Below are positions 26,952 through 36,855 of a DNA stretch of 64,000 nt, one piece after another. The notes under the pieces are model-generated. The model was not told where the DNA came from, did not search any database, and saw only the letters and a list, made by a program, of their open reading frames with translations. The position numbers and the translations under genes are program-made. Every line of letters starts with the position of its first letter. The first letter of the stretch is position 1. The DNA comes from Sediminibacterium ginsengisoli (GTDB lineage: Bacteria > Bacteroidota > Bacteroidia > Chitinophagales > Chitinophagaceae). The stretch lies in the NCBI RefSeq assembly GCF_900167075.1, contig NZ_FUWH01000004.1, positions 310,001 to 374,000 of the forward strand, given 5' to 3'.

Positions 26952-29003
26952 TTATGCTGTTTTCTTCATAGCCGTCCGGTAAAGGATGAGGCCCATGATA
27001 GCGAAGAAGACTGTACCCAGGAGGAAGTAACCATCCTGCGATAAATTATGTACAATAGATTCTTCACAATTAACTGCATTGAGGAAACGTTCCCCGCCGT
27101 CTGAACCCGCAATAAATGCAATGATCACCCCGGCCACAGCTCCTCCGGCCACAAGCCCCGTTGCAAAAAGACTTCCCTTACTCAGCTCTTCTTCTTCTGC
27201 ATTCGGCGCCACGTTGGCTTTCTTCTGTTTATTCTCTACAATACCCCTGATGGCTCCGCCGATAAAAATAGGCAGCGTTGTTGCCAGTGGCAGGTATGCT
27301 CCTACTGCAAAGCTCAGTGATTTGATTCCGCAAAGTTCCATGGTGATGGCAAGGAACACGCCTGCGAATACATACTGCCAGTCGAGGTTCTGTGATAAGA
27401 TCCCTTTGATCAGTGTTGCCATCAGTGTTGCCTGCGGTGCAGGATATTTTTCACTGCCGATCGCGTGCTGCACACCCTGCTGCATCATTTCAGTTGTTGG
27501 CTTATCCAGGAATTTCACCGTGATACCGATTACAATGGATGAAACAATTGCTCCTACAAACAATGCGATCTGCTGGTTCCGCGGTGTAGCACCCACGATA
27601 TAACCACTCTTCAGATCCTGCGAAGTGGCTCCGGCATTAGCCGCAGCGATACAGATCATTCCACCCACTACCAGTACCAGCGGCTCAAATGCCTGACCTG
27701 TCCAGCCCACGCTTAAAAAGATCAGGCTGGTTCCCATTACAGTTGCGATGGTCATACCGCTGATCGGGTTATTGGATGAGCCGATCAGACCTACAATACG
27801 TGATGATACCGTTACAAACAATGCACCGAATAATACCACCAGCACGCCGATGAGCAGCTTCTGCAGGATACTGTCGCCCGGCACCTGCGGGAGTACGGTA
27901 ATGAGAACGATCAGTGCAAGACTTCCCAGGCCTACTATTTTAAGGCTCAGGTCTTTTTCGGTGCGCACTACTTTCGCTGCGCCTTCCTCGCCACCGCCTT
28001 TCAGTGATGCGAGACTGCCTTTTACGGATTTGATAATGGTTGGTATGGTCTTGATCAGCGTGATAATACCACCTGCAGCTACCGTACCTGCGCCGATCTG
28101 GCGGATATAAGCATAATAAACCGCTGAAGAATAATCTGCAAAGCTGTGTGCTACCGGATCCCAGCCGCCTTTGCCGCCGGCTTTGGTAATATCTGCCAGG
28201 TAACCCAGCTTCACCAGCTGGCTTGCAATGGCATCGGGCGGCACGAGTGATGATAATAAAGGAATAAATACCAGCCAGCTCAGTACACCCCCAGCCACGA
28301 GTACACCCGCAATACGCGGCCCGATGATATAACCCACACCCAGGTACTCCGGTGTGATCTCTCCGCTTACTTTGGCAGAAGGGAAAAATTTATTGACCTG
28401 TTTGGTAGCATAATAAGGTGTTTCTGCAATCACATGCAGGATCTTCTGGAAAATAGCATATACAAATGCAACACCAAGACCCCAGAAAGCCGTTTTTGCA
28501 AAGTCTCCTCCGCGCTCTCCTGCTTTCAGTACATCGCCGCAGGCAGTTCCTTCGGGATAAGGCAGGTTATCGTGTTCATTTACGATGAGTGCCTTACGCA
28601 ACGGAACCATCAGCAATGTTCCCAGCAAACCTCCTACGATAGCGAGAATAAGTATGGTGAGGTAATTGAAATATTCAGCACTGCTGGGTGATGAAAGAAA
28701 CAGGAATCCCGGTAATGTGAATGCAACACCGGCAGCAATACTTTCACCGGCAGAACCTGTTGTCTGGATGATGTTGTTCTCGAGTATCGTTGTCTTCAAA
28801 AACTTTCTTCCGAGTGTGATCGCGATCACGGCAATGGGAATGGAAGCAGATACGGTTAACCCGGCTTTTAATGCAAGATAGACTGTTGCAGCACCGAAAA
28901 TGACACCGAACAGGCTTCCTACAAGGATCGATTTTACGGTGAGCTCCTTCATATTGGTTTCAGGAGCAACAAATGGCTTGAAGCTTTTTTTGTCTTGTGA
29001 CAT
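26952..29003 (-). CDS. OPT-family oligopeptide transporter
   Basis: The 683-residue inner-membrane protein has about 15 hydrophobic segments and the OPT-family N-terminus (ELTVKSILVGSLFGVIFGAA...YLALKAGLTVSASIPIAV). Bacterial OPT proteins import oligopeptides, or in some branches metal chelates. A conserved GxxNPISGMTIATVMGTSLI stretch (as SSNNPISGMT) is present. It is monocistronic with a clear terminator and diverges from a POT-family peptide transporter, so the two probably handle peptides together. Substrate range is not determinable here. Confidence 0.9.
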   Translation of the reverse strand: MSQDKKSFKPFVAPETNMKELTVKSILVGSLFGVIFGAATVYLALKAGLTVSASIPIAVIAITLGRKFLKTTILENNIIQTTGSAGESIAAGVAFTLPGFLFLSSPSSAEYFNYLTILILAIVGGLLGTLLMVPLRKALIVNEHDNLPYPEGTACGDVLKAGERGGDFAKTAFWGLGVAFVYAIFQKILHVIAETPYYATKQVNKFFPSAKVSGEITPEYLGVGYIIGPRIAGVLVAGGVLSWLVFIPLLSSLVPPDAIASQLVKLGYLADITKAGGKGGWDPVAHSFADYSSAVYYAYIRQIGAGTVAAGGIITLIKTIPTIIKSVKGSLASLKGGGEEGAAKVVRTEKDLSLKIVGLGSLALIVLITVLPQVPGDSILQKLLIGVLVVLFGALFVTVSSRIVGLIGSSNNPISGMTIATVMGTSLIFLSVGWTGQAFEPLVLVVGGMICIAAANAGATSQDLKSGYIVGATPRNQQIALFVGAIVSSIVIGITVKFLDKPTTEMMQQGVQHAIGSEKYPAPQATLMATLIKGILSQNLDWQYVFAGVFLAITMELCGIKSLSFAVGAYLPLATTLPIFIGGAIRGIVENKQKKANVAPNAEEEELSKGSLFATGLVAGGAVAGVIIAFIAGSDGGERFLNAVNCEESIVHNLSQDGYFLLGTVFFAIMGLILYRTAMKKTA

Positions 29004-29144
29004 AGAGACTTTTTAATCGTTAGACATGAGGTTGGGAGTACCGTAAAACCCGGCGCTGTACATTACAGATCACACGGTCAGCGTTAACTATTTTGCCAAT
29101 TTAATCATCCCTCACCTTATCTTTAAAAATCCAAAATACAACTT

Positions 29145-30572
29145 ATGGCCCAAATACAAAGCGATATCCCAAAAACCGGCATGCCCAAATCGATCCCCTA
29201 CATCATCGGTAACGAGATTGCGGAAAGGTTCAGCTTCTATGGTTTACGGTCTATCATGGTTACTTATATGGCAGTGGCTTTTTTCAATCCCACGCTGAAT
29301 CCCGCACTTACCGCAGAAGCGGATGCGAAAGCTAACCAGATGTCGCACATGTTTGTTACACTTGCCTATTTTATGCCATTGGTTGGTGCGATCATGGCCG
29401 ACTGGTTCTTCGGTAAATACCGTGTTATTCTTTTCGTTTCGATATTATATACGTTCGGGCATTTTATGTTGTCGGTGGCAGGAGAAAGTTATACGATCTT
29501 CAGTGCGGGCTTAATTATAATTGCGTGTTGTGCCGGTGGTATTAAATCCTGTGTATCGGCGAATGTGGGCGATCAGTTCGACAAATCCAATGAACACCTG
29601 CTTTCCAAAGTATATGGCTGGTTTTATATGAGCATCAACCTGGGCGGAACGCTGGCACCATTGTTCATTCCTTTACTGAAAAAATATTATGGTCCGGATA
29701 TCGCTTTCGGTGTTCCCGGTATCCTGATGGCGCTGGCAACGATCATGTTCTGGCTGGGCCGGAAAAAATACAAGCGGGTACCTCCTGCGGGTATCAAGAA
29801 AGAGAATTTCTTCAGCATCACATTATATGCACTGGCTAAGTTGTTCAACCGTAAGCCCGGACAAAAAGTATGGGATGCCGTTGGCGAAAAATATTCTGCG
29901 GAATCGATCGATGGCATCCGTGCTGTATATCGCGTACTGGCTGTATTTGCATTTACTCCCATATTCTGGGCCTTGTGGGACCAGAACCTGTCTGAATGGG
30001 TATTGCAGGCTACAAGAATGGACCTGACCATTGCCGGCAACTTTTCCATATTACCGGAACAGGTGAATTTCATCAATCCATTGTTCCTCGTGCTTTTGAT
30101 CCCGGTATTTACCTCTTTTATTTTCCCGAAGCTGGAAAAAAGCGGTATTGCCGTAACGCCACTGCGCAAGATCGGTGCGGGCTTTGTGATCATCGGGCTG
30201 GCATTCGTCATTATTGCTTTCCTGCAGCAGAGCATCGACGCAGGTGGAAAACCATCAGTATGGTGGCAGATCCTGGCTTATATCTTACTGGCCGCATCTG
30301 AAATACTTGTTTCTGTTACCTGCCTCGAATATGCTTATACCCATTCTCCCAAATCGATGAAAAGTACCATGAGTGCATTATACCTGCTGGGCATTTCGGC
30401 GGGCAACCTCATTACAGGACTGATCAACACAGATATTGTAAACAAAGGTTTTTTCAGCCAGTTTACGGGTGCAAAATATTACTGGCTTTTCATCGGCATA
30501 CTCGCCGTTACCATCCTATTGTTCCTGCTGATCTCCCGCAGACTGCCGGAAAAGAAATATGTAGGCGAATAA
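29145..30572 (+). CDS. POT-family proton-dependent peptide transporter
   Basis: The 475-residue MFS protein carries the POT signature ExxERFxxYG as EIAERFSFYG near residue 25 and the further POT motif GGIKSCVSANVGDQF around residue 130. It would import di- and tripeptides with protons. Around a dozen membrane helices are present. It is divergent from the OPT oligopeptide transporter across 141 bases, in which I see only near-consensus -7 boxes (such as TATCTTTA before this gene). Downstream lies a perfect long hairpin (30582-30631). Confidence 0.9.
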   Translation: MAQIQSDIPKTGMPKSIPYIIGNEIAERFSFYGLRSIMVTYMAVAFFNPTLNPALTAEADAKANQMSHMFVTLAYFMPLVGAIMADWFFGKYRVILFVSILYTFGHFMLSVAGESYTIFSAGLIIIACCAGGIKSCVSANVGDQFDKSNEHLLSKVYGWFYMSINLGGTLAPLFIPLLKKYYGPDIAFGVPGILMALATIMFWLGRKKYKRVPPAGIKKENFFSITLYALAKLFNRKPGQKVWDAVGEKYSAESIDGIRAVYRVLAVFAFTPIFWALWDQNLSEWVLQATRMDLTIAGNFSILPEQVNFINPLFLVLLIPVFTSFIFPKLEKSGIAVTPLRKIGAGFVIIGLAFVIIAFLQQSIDAGGKPSVWWQILAYILLAASEILVSVTCLEYAYTHSPKSMKSTMSALYLLGISAGNLITGLINTDIVNKGFFSQFTGAKYYWLFIGILAVTILLFLLISRRLPEKKYVGE

Positions 30573-30581
30573 TGCTGCGTT

Positions 30582-30631
30582 GTGACTTAGGGATAAATGT
30601 TTGTTGTTTAAAACAATAGTCCCTAAGTCAC
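30582..30631. repeat. Perfect 12-bp inverted repeat with nested stem, between POT gene and purD
   Basis: GTGACTTAGGGA (30582-30593) is repeated in perfect inverse as TCCCTAAGTCAC (30620-30631). The 26-base loop has a smaller stem (TTGTTT / AAACAA). No T-run follows, so it is not a typical terminator. The right arm ends 10 bases before the near-consensus -7 box of purD, so it covers the -33 region. Confidence 0.8.
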
Positions 30632-30653
30632 AAATTTGAAATTACTTTGCAGC

Positions 30654-31937
30654 ATGAACATCTTACTCCTCGGATCAGGCGGCCGCGAGCATGCGTTGGC
30701 CTGGAAAATGACACAAAGCCATCATTGCGACCAGTTATTCATTGCACCCGGGAATGCCGGAACAGCCACGCTGGGCACCAATCTCCCGCTGTCTATCACA
30801 GATTTTGACGCCGTTAAGGAAGCCTGCCTGCAGCACAGGATCGATATGCTGGTAGTAGGTCCGGAAGAGCCGCTGGTAAAGGGCATTTATGATTATTTTA
30901 CTGCAGACGAATCGCTCCGTCATATTACCGTAGTAGCGCCATCAGCTGCTGGCGCGCAGCTTGAGGGCAGTAAAGCATTCAGTAAAAAATTCATGCAGCG
31001 GCATAATGTTCCTACTGCAGCTTATGCAGAATTTACACAGGAAAATTTTGAGGAAGGAAAACAGTATATCGCGCAGCATACACTTCCGGTAGTGCTGAAA
31101 GCCGATGGACTTGCAGCCGGCAAAGGCGTTGTGATCGCAACTACGCATGAAGAGGCGCAGCAGGTATTTGAAGAGATGATCATCAACAGGCAGTTCGGTG
31201 ATGCAAGCAGCAAAGTAGTGATAGAAGAATTCCTGGAAGGCATAGAAGTAAGTGTATTTGTTTTAACCGATGGCGACAGCTACCAGGTGATCGGGCATGC
31301 CAAGGATTACAAACGCATCGGCGAAGGAGATACAGGCCTGAATACAGGCGGGATGGGCTGTGTAAGCCCCGTTCCGTTCATGGACGATGCATTTATGCAC
31401 ACGGTGGAAGAAAGCATCATCAAACCAACAGTAGCGGGTTTGAAAAAAGAAGGACTCGTGTATCACGGTTTTATTTTCTTCGGACTGATGAATGTAAAAG
31501 GAACGCCTTATGTGATCGAATACAACTGCCGCATGGGCGATCCGGAAACGGAAGTGGTAATGCCGAGACTGCAGACAGATCTTGTTGCATTATTCGCAGC
31601 CATGGATAATGGCACACTAATTGATGCCAATATCGCATTCGATGAAAGAAGTTGTTGTACGGTAATGGCTGTCAGTGGCGGCTACCCGGGTGCGTACAGG
31701 AAAAACATTCCTATCAGCGGACTGGAAAATGCGGCAGACAATAAGAACAGTTTTGTGTTCCATGCAGGAACTACTGAGTCTGGGTCTGGCGTTGTAACAA
31801 ACGGCGGCCGGGTACTGGCTGTGACCTCTTTTGGTAACACCATACCGGAAGCTGTGGGCATATCGCGGGGCATACTTGATCGTATCAGTTTTGAAGGCAT
31901 GTACTTCAGGAAGGATATCGGGTATGAATTTGCCTGA
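30654..31937 (+). CDS. purD: Phosphoribosylamine--glycine ligase (GAR synthetase)
   Basis: PurD ligates glycine to phosphoribosylamine in purine synthesis. The protein starts MNILLLGSGGREHALAW, the standard PurD N-terminus, and continues with the ATP-grasp domain (VLKADGLAAGKGV, IEEFLEGIEVSVF, YNCRMGDPETEV) to a total of 427 residues. A frame starting 18 bases earlier is not needed. A -7-like TTACTTTG (one mismatch) lies only 4 bases before the ATG, so the transcript is probably leaderless. The preceding hairpin (30582-30631) overlaps the expected -33 region and may affect expression. A weak stem follows the stop codon; no strong terminator is seen before mreB. Confidence 0.97.
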   Translation: MNILLLGSGGREHALAWKMTQSHHCDQLFIAPGNAGTATLGTNLPLSITDFDAVKEACLQHRIDMLVVGPEEPLVKGIYDYFTADESLRHITVVAPSAAGAQLEGSKAFSKKFMQRHNVPTAAYAEFTQENFEEGKQYIAQHTLPVVLKADGLAAGKGVVIATTHEEAQQVFEEMIINRQFGDASSKVVIEEFLEGIEVSVFVLTDGDSYQVIGHAKDYKRIGEGDTGLNTGGMGCVSPVPFMDDAFMHTVEESIIKPTVAGLKKEGLVYHGFIFFGLMNVKGTPYVIEYNCRMGDPETEVVMPRLQTDLVALFAAMDNGTLIDANIAFDERSCCTVMAVSGGYPGAYRKNIPISGLENAADNKNSFVFHAGTTESGSGVVTNGGRVLAVTSFGNTIPEAVGISRGILDRISFEGMYFRKDIGYEFA

Positions 31938-32034
31938 AAAATGGTCAAAAAAGCCATTTTCTGACCCCGGAAAGGGCGATCCGGGCCGGAAACGGTTAAA
32001 AACGTGCAGGAACAGACAAATCCGTATCTTCAAC

Positions 32035-32066
32035 TTTGTTAATTCGGGTAATTTCAACCACCTTTG
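32035..32066 (+). promoter_or_regulatory. Likely promoter of the mreB cluster
   Basis: A -33-type TTTG (32035-32038), a 20-base spacer and CACCTTTG (32059-32066, one mismatch to TAnnTTTG) lie 37 bases before the mreB ATG. Confidence 0.45.
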
Positions 32067-32103
32067 CAAGCATTAGATAACAGATAAGAACTTTTTATAT
32101 ACA

Positions 32104-33129
32104 ATGGGATTGTTTAACTTTTTTACGCAGGAAATTGCGATGGATCTCGGTACCGCCAATACCCTGATCATACATAACGATGAAGTGGTAGTGAATGAAC
32201 CCTCAATTGTTGCGTTAAACCGCAATAATATGAAGGAAGTGCTGGCCGTGGGTAAAAAGGCATTGATGATGCACGAAAAGACCCATGAAAGCATCCGTAC
32301 GGTACGTCCGCTGAAGGATGGTGTAATTGCCGACTTCAACGCTGCCGAGCTGATGATCCGGGAGCTGATCAAAATGATCTATCCGAAAAAACCATTGTTC
32401 CCGCCGAGCTGGCGTATGGTGATCTGTATTCCTTCTTCCATTACGGAAGTAGAGAAACGTGCGGTGCGCGACAGTGCCGAGCAGGCGGGTGCGAAAGAAG
32501 TATACATGATCCACGAGCCTATGGCAGCTGCCCTGGGTATCGGTATAGATGTGGAAGAACCTGTAGGTAATATGATCATCGATATCGGGGGTGGTACCAC
32601 CGGTATAACGGTGATCGCACTGGCAGGTATCGTCTGCGACCAGAGTATCCGTATTGCAGGTGATGAATTTACTGCAGATATCATGGAAGCACTGCGTCGT
32701 TATCACAGCCTGCTGATTGGTGAGCGTACTGCAGAGCAGATCAAGATCCATGTAGGTGCGGCAATGAAAGACCTCGACAATCCGCCGGATGATCTGCCGG
32801 TAAACGGACGTGACCTGGTAACAGGTATCCCAAAACAGATCATGGTAAGCTACCAGGAAATTGCGGAAGCACTCGATAAAAGCATTTTCAAAATAGAAGA
32901 AGCGATCCTGAAAGCATTGGAAACAACGCCTCCCGAACTTGCAGCAGATATCTACCGCAGAGGTCTTTACCTCACTGGTGGTGGTGCATTGTTAAGAGGA
33001 CTGGACAAGCGCCTGAGCGCCAAGATCAAGCTTCCCGTGCATGTGGCCGATGATCCGCTGAAAAGTGTGGTACGCGGAACAGGTCTGGCACTGAAGAACT
33101 ATCAGCGTTTTCCGTTCATTATGAGATAA
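32104..33129 (+). CDS. mreB: Rod shape-determining protein MreB
   Basis: MreB is the bacterial actin that organises lateral wall synthesis. The 341-residue length is typical, and the actin-fold nucleotide motifs are visible: AMDLGTANTLI near the start, DIGGGTTGITVIAL (phosphate 2) and LTGGGALLRGLD (adenosine). It is the first gene of mreB-mreC-mreD-PBP2-PBP2-rodA on one strand, and has a plausible promoter just upstream. Confidence 0.98.
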   Translation: MGLFNFFTQEIAMDLGTANTLIIHNDEVVVNEPSIVALNRNNMKEVLAVGKKALMMHEKTHESIRTVRPLKDGVIADFNAAELMIRELIKMIYPKKPLFPPSWRMVICIPSSITEVEKRAVRDSAEQAGAKEVYMIHEPMAAALGIGIDVEEPVGNMIIDIGGGTTGITVIALAGIVCDQSIRIAGDEFTADIMEALRRYHSLLIGERTAEQIKIHVGAAMKDLDNPPDDLPVNGRDLVTGIPKQIMVSYQEIAEALDKSIFKIEEAILKALETTPPELAADIYRRGLYLTGGGALLRGLDKRLSAKIKLPVHVADDPLKSVVRGTGLALKNYQRFPFIMR

Positions 33130-33169
33130 CAGCCGGTTTTACAGAAACAGCAGCCTTCAAGCTTTTCCT

Positions 33170-34021
33170 TTGAAAAACATTTTCCTGTTCATACGGCGCT
33201 ACTTTACCTTTTTCAGCTTTTTGGTATTACAGATAGCTGCGATCGTATTATTGAGCAGATCGAGCAAGACCCACGAGGTTTTCTTTTCTTCCGTATCCAA
33301 TGAGATCACGGGCCGGATCGATAAACGTTACAGTCATCTGCGCAGTTATTTCAGCCTGCAGGAAACCAACCGCCAGCTGGCTGCAGAAAATGCAAGGCTC
33401 CGCAACCTGCTCATCACTGATTTCAAAGCACCGGACAGCAACAGGCTCAGTTTTATCGATACACTGGTCAGAGATTCACTCGGCCGCTTCCGCAAGTTCA
33501 CTTACCTGCCTGCTGAAGTGATCGGTAACACTTTCACACTGCAAACGAATTTCATTACGATCGAACGCGGCAGCCTGCAGGGTGTTAAGAAAGGAATGGC
33601 AGTGGTGAGTCCGCAGGGTATTGCAGGTGTGGTGGTAGAAACTACTGAAAACATCAGCAGGGCTATGAGCCTCTTGCACCGCAACAGCAAAGTGAGCGCT
33701 ATGCTGAAGAAAGACAATACAGCCGGCAGTATAGAATGGGATGGATCGGATCCCGCTTATCTGGTGCTGAAGAACGTAAGCAAAAGTGCAAAAGTGGCAA
33801 AAGGAGATACGGTGCTTACCAGCAACTACTCCGCCAACTTCCCGCCCAGCCTGATGATCGGTACCGTAACCGAAATTGCAGCGGATCCGTCCAGCAACTA
33901 TTATACCCTTAAAGTAAAAACAGCCACCAATTTTTTCAATATCCGTTACGTGAACCTGGTAGAGAATGTGCGTTTTGCAGAACAGGTTGCACTGGAAAAC
34001 ACTCCTGCCAAAACACCATGA
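33170..34021 (+). CDS. mreC: Rod shape-determining protein MreC
   Basis: MreC is a bitopic protein that links MreB to the periplasmic wall-synthesis enzymes. The 283-residue product has one N-terminal membrane helix (about residues 12-30), a short coiled coil (about 55-85) and the two beta-barrel domains of MreC (VIGNTFTLQTNFITIERG, GIAGVVVETTENISRAM). The start is TTG at 33170: an in-frame stop precedes it and there is no ATG before the membrane helix. Its 3' end overlaps mreD by 4 bases (ATGA), giving translational coupling. Confidence 0.93.
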   Translation: MKNIFLFIRRYFTFFSFLVLQIAAIVLLSRSSKTHEVFFSSVSNEITGRIDKRYSHLRSYFSLQETNRQLAAENARLRNLLITDFKAPDSNRLSFIDTLVRDSLGRFRKFTYLPAEVIGNTFTLQTNFITIERGSLQGVKKGMAVVSPQGIAGVVVETTENISRAMSLLHRNSKVSAMLKKDNTAGSIEWDGSDPAYLVLKNVSKSAKVAKGDTVLTSNYSANFPPSLMIGTVTEIAADPSSNYYTLKVKTATNFFNIRYVNLVENVRFAEQVALENTPAKTP

Positions 34022-34551
34022 GCGACCTGTTGAAAAATATTGTCCGTTTCATTCTTTTCATCCTGTTCCAGGTGGTGATCCTGAACGAAGTGCCCCCATT
34101 GCACCAGTTCGTGGTTCCTTATATTTATTTCCTGTTCATTCTCTGGCTGCCCTTTAATATCAACAGGATCTTCCTGCTTTTTGTAAGTTTCCTGTTCGGG
34201 CTTTCACTCGATCTGTTTACCGGTACGCCGGGCCTTCATGCTGCGCCATGTGTGCTGATCGCATTTATCAGGCCATTCCTGCTCAATCTGCTCATCCCGC
34301 AGGAAACAACAGAGCAGAGTTATTCCGAGCCGGGTATCAAAAGCATGGGTGCTGCACCTTACAGTTTATATGTAGGCCTGCTCACTTTCATCCACCATTT
34401 TTACCTGGTGCTGATCGAATGGCTGCAGTTTGGCAACTTCATGTATTTTATCGGAAAGGTTTCTGCCACAACCGGTATCAGCCTGCTGATGATCGCCATT
34501 GCGGAAATGCTGTTCCAGCGTAAAGGAAAATACCGGACCAACGCCGCGTAA
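34018..34551 (+). CDS. mreD: Rod shape-determining protein MreD
   Basis: A 177-residue membrane protein with about five hydrophobic segments. It overlaps mreC by 4 bases and precedes the PBP2 genes, the standard MreD position. The GLSLDLFTGTPGLHAAPCVL stretch is the recognisable conserved core. It stabilises the MreC-RodA-PBP2 elongation complex. Confidence 0.9.
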   Translation: MSDLLKNIVRFILFILFQVVILNEVPPLHQFVVPYIYFLFILWLPFNINRIFLLFVSFLFGLSLDLFTGTPGLHAAPCVLIAFIRPFLLNLLIPQETTEQSYSEPGIKSMGAAPYSLYVGLLTFIHHFYLVLIEWLQFGNFMYFIGKVSATTGISLLMIAIAEMLFQRKGKYRTNAA

Positions 34552-34560
34552 GCCACTATA

Positions 34561-34568
34561 TATTTTTG
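34561..34568 (+). promoter_or_regulatory. Internal -7 element ahead of the first PBP2 gene
   Basis: TATTTTTG, a perfect TAnnTTTG, lies in the 95-base gap between mreD and PBP2, 78 bases before the ATG, and is flanked by a 7-base inverted repeat (CACTATA / TATAGTG). Confidence 0.35.
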
Positions 34569-34646
34569 CATTAATTTTATAGTGAATGGTCTTCAAAAAG
34601 AAGCAACTTTGCATCATTCATTCTTTACGTTTTTCATTGTACAGTT

Positions 34647-36734
34647 ATGCCGGTATTCAATCAGAACAGAAGCCTTGTGGTGCGTATCATTTTTGCGGGA
34701 GTGTTCCTGTTGATCGTTGGTCAGCTCATCAACCTGCAGGTGTTTTCTTCCAAATACAAACTGGCCGCGGATAACAATGCCTTTTACCGGAAAGTGGTTT
34801 ATCCCGATCGCGGCATCATTTTCGACCGTAAGAAAAAAGCCATCCTCGAGAATACCATCAGCTATGACCTCATGGTGATCCCCGCAGATGCACGCGGAAC
34901 CGATACTGCAGCACTCTGTGCCCTGCTCAACATTGATACCGCCATGTACAAAAAAAGAATGCGCGACATCATTTTCAAGAACACGAGCGTAAAGCCCAGC
35001 GTTTTCGAAGCGCTGCTCACGCCGGATATGTTTGCCAGGCTGAACGAGAACATGTATAAATTTCCGGGCTTCTCACTCAACGAACGTTCTATCCGGAGCT
35101 ATCCGCATAATGCAGCCGCCAATGTGCTGGGGTATATTGCCGAAGTTGATACCTCTTTTCTCCGCAGGCACAGGGATGAAGGTTATGAAATGGGCGATTA
35201 TGTAGGAAAGACAGGCCTCGAGAATACCTATGAAAAAGTATTGATGGGCCAGCGCGGCATCAAACGGTATATCCGTGATAACAAGGGCCGGATCCAGGGC
35301 CCGTGGGAAAGCGGCGCTTATGACACCACCGCGCTCGCGGGAAAAAATCTTTATTCGAGCATCGATATCGAACTGCAGAAACTGGGTGAAAAGCTGATGA
35401 GCAATAAAGTAGGAAGCATTGTTGCCATCAACCCGAAAACAGGCGGCATCCTCTGCATGGTGAGCGCTCCTACCTATAACCCCAATTACCTTACCGGTAA
35501 CCAGCGCCGCAAACACTTTTCCGAACTGTTCCTCGATCCGAGACTGCCATTGCTGAACAGGACCGTTTCTACCACCTACTCCCCCGGTTCTACTTTCAAG
35601 ACCGTGGTTGGTATCATTGGTATGGCCGAAGGCGCTATCGACGACAGGATGACGGTAAGCTGTCCCGGTGCCTATTACGGTTGCGGACGCCGGATGGGTT
35701 GTCACGCTGCGGGTACTTTCTCGCTCAAGCCTGCCATCTCCCATTCCTGCAACAGTTATTTCGCGGTGACCTTCCGCAGGCTGATAGATCTCGACAAGTT
35801 CCCGAGCCGAGACAGCTCACTGGGTGAATTCAATAATTATGCATATTCATTCGGACTGGGGAAAAGGCTGGGTGTGGATCTGCCTTCCGAAAAAATGGGC
35901 AATATCCCAACCGCACAGTATTACCGCAAGATCTTCGGGCCGAAGTGGCAATCCTGCAATATTATCTCCAATAGTATCGGCCAGGGCGAGATCAGCACTA
36001 CGCTTACGCAGCTTGCCAATGTAATGGCCATCATTGCCAACAAAGGCTGGTATTATACCCCGCACCTGATCGATTCGGTTGAAGGCGGTGACGATTATGG
36101 TTTGCTGGAAGCCTACCATACCCGCCACCAGACCAGGGATATTTCACAGGCTATTTTTGAGGAAGTACACGACGGGATGCAGGGCACCATGGAATTCGGT
36201 ACGGGTGCTTATGCAAAAGTGCCGGGTATTACCGTCTGCGGCAAAACCGGAACAGTGGAAAACGCCTGGCGTGGTGAGAAGCAAAAGGACCACGCATTCT
36301 TCGGCGGATTTGCGCCGAGGGAAAATCCACAGATCGCGATTGCGGTGATGTGCGAGAATGCGGGCTTTGGTGCCACATCGGCAGCACCGATCGCCAGCCT
36401 GCTCATCGAACAATACCTGAAAGATTCTATTCCCGGAAAAGAAAGACAGGCTAAAGTGGAAGAGATCACCAAAATGAACCTGATCCCGGCACTGATGCGT
36501 CGTGCACTGGCAGAGCAGGATTCGATCAAACAGGTGAAACAGCTGGAAGCAGCGCGTAAAGCAGCTAAAGACACAACGCTGATAGATGATGAATCTGACA
36601 GCACCGAGCTGAAATCGCCTGCAGCACCACAACCCAAAATCCCTTCCAAACCCGTGAATGCAAAAGATACCATGGCCAAAGCCATTCTTCCGGATGAACG
36701 CCGTAAGTCGCAACGGAACAGGGCTGTGCGCTGA
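34647..36734 (+). CDS. mrdA: Penicillin-binding protein 2, first tandem copy
   Basis: PBP2 is the transpeptidase of the elongation machinery and cross-links peptidoglycan behind RodA. This 695-residue copy has an N-terminal membrane helix (about residues 11-31), the PBP dimerisation region, and the catalytic triad of motifs: STFK (Ser315, Lys318), SxN as SCN in SHSCNSYF, and KTG in GKTGTVEN. All are intact. A Lys/Ser/Asp-rich C-terminal tail of about 75 residues follows. A paralogue of nearly equal length lies immediately downstream. Codon use looks like the neighbours. Which copy is the main elongation PBP cannot be told from sequence. Confidence 0.95.
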   Translation: MPVFNQNRSLVVRIIFAGVFLLIVGQLINLQVFSSKYKLAADNNAFYRKVVYPDRGIIFDRKKKAILENTISYDLMVIPADARGTDTAALCALLNIDTAMYKKRMRDIIFKNTSVKPSVFEALLTPDMFARLNENMYKFPGFSLNERSIRSYPHNAAANVLGYIAEVDTSFLRRHRDEGYEMGDYVGKTGLENTYEKVLMGQRGIKRYIRDNKGRIQGPWESGAYDTTALAGKNLYSSIDIELQKLGEKLMSNKVGSIVAINPKTGGILCMVSAPTYNPNYLTGNQRRKHFSELFLDPRLPLLNRTVSTTYSPGSTFKTVVGIIGMAEGAIDDRMTVSCPGAYYGCGRRMGCHAAGTFSLKPAISHSCNSYFAVTFRRLIDLDKFPSRDSSLGEFNNYAYSFGLGKRLGVDLPSEKMGNIPTAQYYRKIFGPKWQSCNIISNSIGQGEISTTLTQLANVMAIIANKGWYYTPHLIDSVEGGDDYGLLEAYHTRHQTRDISQAIFEEVHDGMQGTMEFGTGAYAKVPGITVCGKTGTVENAWRGEKQKDHAFFGGFAPRENPQIAIAVMCENAGFGATSAAPIASLLIEQYLKDSIPGKERQAKVEEITKMNLIPALMRRALAEQDSIKQVKQLEAARKAAKDTTLIDDESDSTELKSPAAPQPKIPSKPVNAKDTMAKAILPDERRKSQRNRAVR

Positions 36735-36855
36735 TTCAGCATCACAAAAAAATATTTTTATCCCGTTGAAATAAATACCGGCATGCTGCGTTTTTTGTGA
36801 GCAGCTTTTTCCAGGCTGCAGCTCTCACAAGATTCAGACCCCTTCACTCCTTTTT

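Noticed and set aside
36795..36830. Imperfect hairpin between the two PBP2 genes as a terminator
   Set aside because: There is no T-run after it, and the downstream genes have no clear promoter of their own, so read-through is more likely.
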